Source: Allomyces arbusculus (taxonomy: Eukaryota > Blastocladiomycota > Blastocladiomycetes > Blastocladiales > Blastocladiaceae). Taken from it: a stretch of 64,000 nt of DNA. The stretch covers positions 62,001-126,000 of the forward strand of contig JADHYV010000044.1 in assembly GCA_027604705.1 (NCBI GenBank), read 5' to 3'. The notes under the pieces are model-generated. The model was given only the letters and a program-made list of their open reading frames with translations. It was not told the origin of the DNA and made no database searches. Below are positions 57,258 to 64,000 of the stretch, one piece after another. Both the position numbers and the translations under genes were made by a program. Positions within the stretch are counted from its first letter, which is position 1, and each line of letters begins with the position of its first letter.

Positions 57258-57570
57258 CAGCCGGCGCTCGATTTCGCCAGTCTGCGCCAGTCTATGCCGG
57301 TTCTATGCCAGTCTACGCCAGTTCTGTGCCAGTTATACGCCAGTCTTGTCCAACAAGCAACGCGCCAGTTTCGCCAATCATGCACCAACTTGGGCACGCG
57401 CCCGCGCGGTCAAGGGCCGATCTGAAGCCTGGAACAGGTTGCCGGCGCGCCAGCTCGACACTGATCGACGCTGGTTTGCGACAGTTTCGCCAGTTTCTCT
57501 GCCAGTTTGCGCCGTCTTTGCCAGCTTCGCCAGCCGGCGCACCTGGCGTACGTTCGCCAGTTTCATCCTT
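57258..57570. repeat. Degenerate GCCAGT minisatellite
   Basis: The words GCCAGTC or GCCAGTT recur many times at spacings of roughly 11-15 bases: six exact copies plus one variant (GCCGGT) in the first 95 bases, then looser copies to about 57565. The minus strand reads as repeated W-R-T-G-type peptides, but no gene is supported. Probably a non-coding tandem repeat that has drifted. Confidence 0.7.
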
Positions 57571-59922
57571 GCGTGACGGCTGGGCGAGCTTGTCGTCGTC
57601 AACCGCGGTCTGCTCGCGCGCGTCGCATTGCAGCACGGTCGGAGCGCCAGCACGTTCGTTCGCGGTCGCACCGGTCCACCTGCACGAGCGCGCGTGTGCT
57701 GGCTGGGAACCCACTGACAATGGCGACGCGTTCGGGTGCCCCAAGGATCTCTTCTCCACCCTGGAAGTGATGCCGCTCTTGCGTCCGTGTCTGAAGTCGT
57801 CCTCTGCAAGTCGCCGCCGCCAAAGCACCTTCCAACGCATTTCCTTCTCTCCGCGTTCGCGCACCACGACCACGTTGGGAGCAAGCTCACGCATTGGTGG
57901 GCGTTATGCGCGACGCGGCCGGGTTTCAACTCATCACAGTATTCAGCAGTGCCGATTTCGAATCCTCGTGGGTCGCTCCAACGAATGCGACTAGCACTCA
58001 CCGGCGATCGCACCCCGTACTCTCATCAAACGGTATTTGAGAGCAACAAATGCGGTTGTTGACGAGGGCGCAAGGTGTTGATGGCGCCCAGACAGCTCAA
58101 ATTGAGTGGTCCCAACCATGAGAGTGCAGGCAACCGCCATCAGTTCTGCAGAACCCCAAACCAGGTTGAGGTGGTGGCGACGCGGTGTGCTAGACCTTGA
58201 TATGTTAATGGAAGCGCGCTCTTTTCGTCAGCGATATATATGCGCGAACAGCATTATTTTGATCACGCATCAAATGAGCTGCAGTGACAGACGGAAAGCA
58301 CAGACAGCAGGTAGAGCAGCCAACGCTTGGTGAACGCCATTCAAACCACGTTTCATTCGTGTCAGATTCAGGGCAGATTGAATGCCGTCGCTGGACGCCG
58401 ATTCTGCACGGAGTGTCAGCTCAAATGCTGCAAAGGAACCGTTAGACTCAAACACAGCGTCACGACGCTCTTAGCGTTCTCGGACGCGTCAGACACGATT
58501 CACGCAACGCAGATCGGAAATGCTATCGCGCGAGCTCAGACAGGCGACTAAGCAGCCGGGAGCCGTCTCACCGGACTCGACGGGGACTCGGATGTGACGC
58601 TTCGCGCCAAAATGGATCATATGCCTCACACCGATGCCATTTGGCGAGCTATAACACCAGATTTACGTCAGTAAAGTCACCCAGCAGTGCATTCGTGTCG
58701 ACACGTCGGTGACAGTACTGGCGCTAATGTTATATCGACTGGTCCGGAGGTAAACTGTCAAGCTCACAATATCACTGGTAGGATCGAGCCAAACGAACCG
58801 CTGATCTACATACCGATTTCCCTCGAGCCCACAAACGTGGTCGGTGAGTAGATGCGTCGTGCCGTTCCGTACCAGGTCCTAAGGAACAAGTTTCCAAACC
58901 GGCGGGGTTGCTCAAACGCGCCGCTCTTCGATTAACGACTGCACGCCTGCATTGTTTGTCTGCATTACAACCAAGCTCCAGTTCGTGCTGTTCTCTGGGA
59001 TCTACAACGATGTCTGCCAAAGTTTTGACGTGATCCACGCTGCTGTGCTCCCATTGCCGCTCTGACTCTCCCAACGACACAGACTTGCTCAGCACCCACG
59101 CCAATATGCAGTCTGCGACGTCGATCCTCACGCTGCTCGCGCTGCTTGCGATGCATATCGCGCCTTCAGGTCCGTCCGCACCGTGACGATTATGTTCCAA
59201 CTCGGCCACTTCCAGGACGCCAAGTCATGCTCGATCATGTTCCTCATTAAGCTCACGGCCAACGACACCAATCTCGACCTCAAGTCAGTCGCATAGACAG
59301 GTCGTCCCTGCTGCACAAGCATGGCCCGATGGCATAGAAGAGCCTGATACTAGACCTCCCACCGCGACCGAGAGCCTGAAAAGACGGACATGCCCGACTG
59401 GACGGTGTGACGATTGCAGTCAAGCACGAGGCTCATGAAAGGCGGGGTTCATGAAGTGACATTCAAAACAGTCATAACACTCTGATCCGGTCGCTTTACA
59501 GATCGGCTTGCTCTGGTTTAGGCCCATAGTTCTTGTCCGGAATTGTTGATCTCCTCCTTCTCCACCTGATCTTGTCCGCAAATACGACTCAGTCACTGTT
59601 TGGGTCAATCAAGCTGCCACAAACTGCTCCTTTCCAATAGTTTTGACAATAATCGTGCATTCACCGGCCAGAAGAATGGGAACCTCCGGCGCAATGTATG
59701 TAGAGTATCATGAGCCTTGTCGGCACGACATGAAAGGGCGCGGATACATGAATACGTTGAGACTTGATGATCAACGGGCGGTGAGGCCAGCTTAAGGAGG
59801 TTTGCAAGGCATATCAACGGGTCACGGGTCAAGTCGTGATAGAGACGCACATCTGTGATCAGCGCTTCCTTCGACCTGTTGCAACATCAAAGAATGATTG
59901 TGACACGATCTACATCAATACC
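57571..59922. other. Long intergenic region before XRN2
   Basis: About 2.3 kb without a supported gene. A plus-strand frame near 59110-59296 has protein-like composition (AFRSVRTVTIMFQLGHFQ) but no family match, and may be debris. The last 100-200 bases are presumably the XRN2 promoter. Confidence 0.3.
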
Positions 59923-62900
59923 ATGGGGTCCGACTTGCTGCAAATTAATGAAATCAAGACAATGACCAGCCGGATCCACCTGGGGATCACGTCGTGGCTC
60001 TCGGGCTGACCTTTTCACCTCATTTCCGCGCCAACCAGTATTCCGTCGCTATATCGATGGCTGTCCCTCAAGTATCCTCGCACCGTCGCCCCGTACGGCA
60101 TCGAAATAATCACTTTTCAGAAAAACGGCATATTTCAACGATTTGTTGATTGACCTGCGATCAACCACTTGAACGATCAGGGTGGTCGAGGAGCGCCTCA
60201 CGCTCAACGGCGAAGTGCTGTCGGTTGACATGACCAAGCCCAACCCAAACGGCATCGAATTTGACAACCTCTATCTCGACATGAACGGCATTATCCACCC
60301 GTGCTGCCACCCGCAGGACAAGGTGCGGCGCAACTCCACGCCGATTTGGTGTATTGTGCCACCCATAATCGCCCTGACTTTTGGTTTCGAATAGCCCGCA
60401 CCCAAGTCCGAGGAGGAAATGTTTTTGGCCATTTTCGCGTATATCGACCACATCATGAGGCTGATCCGCCCGCGCAAGCTGCTCTATATGGCGATCGGTT
60501 CGTTTGCGGTCCCTGTTCCACTGACCGCGCGCGGTTCGCGCATATCACTGATGGATATCGTACAATAGACGGTGTCGCGCCGCGTGCGAAGATGAACCAG
60601 CAGCGCTCGCGTCGGTTCCGCGCCATCCAGGATGCTGAGGCCGAGGCCGAGCGGCGCCGCGAGGAGGACGCCAACGCGCCGAAAGAAACTGAAATTCTTG
60701 CCTCGGACGCGGGTATGGCTCAGCCGAATCGTTACATGCTGTTTCCCTTGCTCATGTTTCGCTGACATGCACCTTTCTCCGAACATAGGCGAGCCCGAGG
60801 AACACTGGGACTCAAACTGCATCACGCCTGGCACGCCTTTCATGGCCAACCTCGTCGTAGCGCTGCGTTACTTTGTCGCGCACCGGCTGTCGACCAATCC
60901 CGGGTGGCAGCACATCAAGGTGCTCTTATCGGACGCGTCGGTGCCTGGCGAGGGCGAGCACAAGGTCATGGACTTTGTTCGTCGGCAGCGGTGCGAGCCC
61001 GGGTACGACCCGAACACCAAGCACGTCCTCTACGGGCTCGACGCCGATTTGATCATGCTCGGCATTGCGACGCACGAGCCCCACTTTTCAATTCTGCGCG
61101 AGGACTTGCTCAAGATTGAGGACACATGGCCCAAGAACCCGAACGTGTGCCGGCACTGCTACCAGTACGGGCATCGCACGACGCGGTGCCCGAACCCGCC
61201 CGCCGAAGGGCGGCTCGACTCGACGCCGTTCCTGTTCCTGCACATGCCGGTGCTGCGCGAGTACCTCGAGGCCGAACTCTACTTTACCGAGGAGACAGCT
61301 GGGTTCTCGTTTAACCTGGAGCGCGCGCTCGACGACTGGGTGTTTTTGTGCTTTTTTGTCGGAAATGACTTTTTGCCGCACTTGCCGTCGATGCGGATTA
61401 AAGAAGGTACTTTGACGTTGTCCCTGTCGCCGGCCCCTCCCGCTCCGTCGCTGCTCGAGCCGGCGCGTGCCAAACCTGACCCCCTCGTTCATCACAACTG
61501 ATTAGGCGCCGTCGACTTGCTCGTCGACATGTGGAAGGCCAATCTGCGCGCCATGGGCGGGTACTTGACGGAGCACGGCCACGTGCACCTCGACCGTCTG
61601 CAACCCTTCATTGACGAGCTCGGCCGTTCCGAGGCGCACATTTTCACGCACCGGTTCGGGGTCCAACTTGGCCATCGAAGGACACGCAAGCGCCGACGCT
61701 TCATTGTCCGCGAGCAGCGGCGCTTGTACCGCCAGCAACTTGGCCACAAGGTTTCGGACCGACCGCCGATTCTGGCCGTGAACGACTTGGATGTAGACGG
61801 TGACGAGCTTTCGAGCGAGATGAGCGATTCGGACGAGGAGGTGGCGCAACGGCCGGATCGCACGACTTACGGAAAACAACGGGACCAGACGCTGTTTTTG
61901 ACCGAGTGGGTGATCGACACGAGCGTCAAGATGCACTCTGGCTCGTGGCGCACGTCCTATTACGAGACCAAGTTCCAGGACACGTCAGAAGCATTCCGCA
62001 CCAAGGTCGGACAGGCCTACGTCGAGGGCCTGTGCTGGGTCCTGCATTACTACTACCTCGGGTGCGCGTCATGGACTTGGTTCTACCCATACCACTACGC
62101 CCCGCTCGCGCAAGACATGCGCGACCTCGCGTCCATGTCGGTCCAGTTTGAGCTCGGCGCACCGTTCATGCCCGTCGAGCAGCTCATGGGCGTGTTCCCG
62201 GCGGCCTCGCGCATGCACATTCCCGCCGTCTTCCACGACCTCATGACCTCGCCCGACTCGCCGATCATCGACTTCTATCCGACCAAGTTCAAGAATGACT
62301 TGAACGGCGAGACGGCCCTGTGGAAAGCTGTGAGTCTGTTGCCGTTTATCGACGAGGCACGGTTGCGTGCGGCCATGAAGGGCCCGCTCGCGAACATGTC
62401 GGCCGCAGACCGCAAGCTCAACGCGCGCGGGCACGAGATTCTCATGGTCGCGCAGGACCACGAGCTTTTCACGACGCTCGCGGCCGTGTACCAGGGTGAC
62501 GGTCGTGAGATCGCGCTTGACATGAACCTTGGGCGACTTGGTGGGACTATACGCGCCGACTCGCGCGTGTGCGAACCCGGCGCTACCATGATGTCACCGT
62601 TCCCGGACCACGCGCCCGACGTGGTCGGCGTGACATGCCTGTCAGCCGCATTTGCGCATCCCGCGCACAAGATCACCGACTTCAAGCGCGGGTTGCTCGA
62701 GGGCGTGCATATCCCGCGCCGCATTCTCAAGTGGAACGATATCACGTATGCCTACTCCAAGTCCCGGCAGCGTGCGCCACATCCGCTTGTCAAGGAGTAC
62801 GGCGGCCAGGACAAGTTGCCAGATCGGCCACCAGGCATTCTCGGAAACCGCACGTCGATTTTTGGGCAGCGCGACAAGCAGCAGCAGCAGCCGCTGGGAT

Positions 62901-63997
62901 ACGGTCAGCCGGCGCAACAAAAGCCGCAGCATAAGCACCAGCAGCAGCAGCAGAAGCAGCAGAGGCACCAGCATCGCCAGCAGCAGCACAACCAGCACCT
63001 GCACCTGCACCAACACCATCATCACCAGCAACAGCATTATGAGCAACAGCGCCAGCGCCAACAGCAAATGGGGCTGCAGACGCAGCCATACGACCGCGAC
63101 CACCAGAAGTACGGCACGCCGGCGTCGGATGTCGCGACCGCGCCGTATCGGCCCGAGCCTGTTGCATCGGCGCCGTCGGGGTACCCGACACCGGTTGCAC
63201 CCGCCGTGACCGCGCCGTCGGCGTACGCTGTCCCGATTGCACTCGCTGTGTCCGCGCCGTCGACTTTCACGGTGCCGACGACCCCCTCGAGCTTTCCCAC
63301 CGCGCCGCGGACCTACGCGGCGCCCGCGGCCGTCTCGAGTTTCTCCAACAACTTGCAGCCCGCGGGTGTGGACCCGGTCTCGATTGACGTGAACTTGTCG
63401 GATCTCGAGCAGCAGCAGCAGATGATTGAGCAGCAGATTCGCTCTCTCAAGCGCAAGCAGATTGAGTTGCAGCTTGCCAAGCTCAAGAAGCAGCAGAGCG
63501 AGCTTGAGCAGCAGCTGCAGTCGATGGGCGACGCCGGGTCCGTCGCCGCACTGGCTGTTCTTCCGCAGCAGCCGACTCCCGCTGCGACCGCGCCCGCAGT
63601 CCCGCAGCCTTTTGCCGCACCCATCCCTGCCCTCGCAGCATCGCAACCGTCGCCCGGCGCGCCGGCCGCGCCGCTCGCTTCGCCCACGAAGCGTGACGGC
63701 GCTCCTGTAGCGCTGCCGAAGCCGGCTAAGCGCAGCAAGAAAATGAAGAAGGCGGCTGCGAATGCAGTCCAGCCGCCCGTGGTCGAGGTCGAATGCCCCG
63801 CTGAGTTTGTGTTGCCGTCGCTCACGCTCAACAGCGCGCCTCCTGTCACCGACGATTTGGCGGCGCTCGCTCAGCGGCATTTGGCCAATCACCTCGCCAA
63901 GCACGGTGGCGGCGTGGCCGTGCACGGAAATGCCATCATGGTGCCCACGGCATCGCATCGGTCTCTGCTCGCGCCTGGCGGCAACGGGACGGCGTAA
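59923..63997 (+). CDS. RAT1: Nuclear 5'-3' exoribonuclease XRN2/RAT1
   Basis: Degrades uncapped nuclear RNA and drives transcription termination. Seven exons, 1,185 aa: 59923-59927, 60039-60092, 60181-60322, 60395-60497, 60569-60712, 60789-61406, 61506-63997. The family start MG(V/I)PxLFRWL is recovered only with a 5-nt first exon ATGGG (donor GTCCGA, weak), joined to TATTCCG, giving [17 protein letters not shown]1 motifs: [45 protein letters not shown] and [16 protein letters not shown] zinc knuckle at residues 270-283 ([14 protein letters not shown]) marks RAT1, not XRN1. CR2 follows ([30 protein letters not shown]). The C terminus is Gln/His-rich, then Pro/Ala-rich with a coiled coil ([18 protein letters not shown]). 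The stop TAA ends at 63997. Confidence 0.93.
62878..63084 (+). repeat. CAG/CAC-rich tract coding for poly-Gln/His in XRN2
   Basis: In-frame CAG, CAA and CAC codons give runs such as [20 protein letters not shown] and a second His-rich run. Likely disordered and variable in length. Confidence 0.85.
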
Positions 63998-64000
63998 CTT

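Noticed and set aside
57258-57570. CRISPR-like array
   Set aside because: Repeats are only 6-8 bases, spacing is irregular and the host is eukaryotic.

Overview
The window looks like nuclear DNA of a GC-rich, intron-bearing fungus. Introns are short (60-154 bp). The conserved genes include a chitin synthase with a myosin-less, cytochrome-b5-like architecture, fungal-type mitochondrial N-acetylglutamate synthase, homoserine kinase, an OPT peptide transporter and nuclear 5'-3' exoribonuclease XRN2/RAT1. A cyclic-nucleotide-gated (CNG/HCN-type) channel gene points to a flagellated, zoosporic fungus; Blastocladiomycota are the best guess because CNG channels are known from Blastocladiella. The lineage is an inference from gene content, not from a marker gene.

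Layout. 0.45-1.5 kb: FAD synthase (+). 2.1-8.6 kb: a tandem array of three F-box/LRR-like paralogues (+): one decayed, one intact (731 aa), one with a single frame break. 9-11 kb: gene relics. 11.3-16.1 kb: two large membrane or secretory-route proteins of unknown family (-). 16.6-19 kb: relics, including a partial copy of the N-terminal coding part of the CNG channel found 19 kb away. 19.9-23.7 kb: amino-acid synthesis pair, homoserine kinase and N-acetylglutamate synthase (both -). 25.8-32.2 kb: three genes on +, for a two-RRM RNA-binding protein, an EST1/SMG6-like PIN-domain protein and an ethanolamine/choline kinase. 33.7-34.4 kb: TENA/THI-4 protein (+). 35.0-39.0 kb: CNG channel (-), eight exons. 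39.8-44.1 kb: a transposon island, extremely CpG-poor, with a decayed DDE transposase element and a fossil reverse-transcriptase fragment. 44.3-46.7 kb: F-box and membrane-protein relics (-). 47.3-51.9 kb: chitin synthase (-). 53.1-56.1 kb: OPT transporter (-), eleven exons. 59.9-64.0 kb: XRN2/RAT1 (+), seven exons.

The genes are not an operon or an obvious pathway cluster; this is a normal eukaryotic mix of housekeeping genes and lineage-specific families. The most unusual signals are: the channel's non-canonical selectivity filter and its partial duplication; the CpG-void transposon island inside CpG-rich DNA; a genome-specific 5' splice-site consensus GTRCG; a 5-nucleotide first exon in XRN2; and the F-box/LRR family with fixed C-terminal words. 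Exon boundaries below were worked out by eye from GT-AG sites, codon phase and family alignment from memory; no database search was run.
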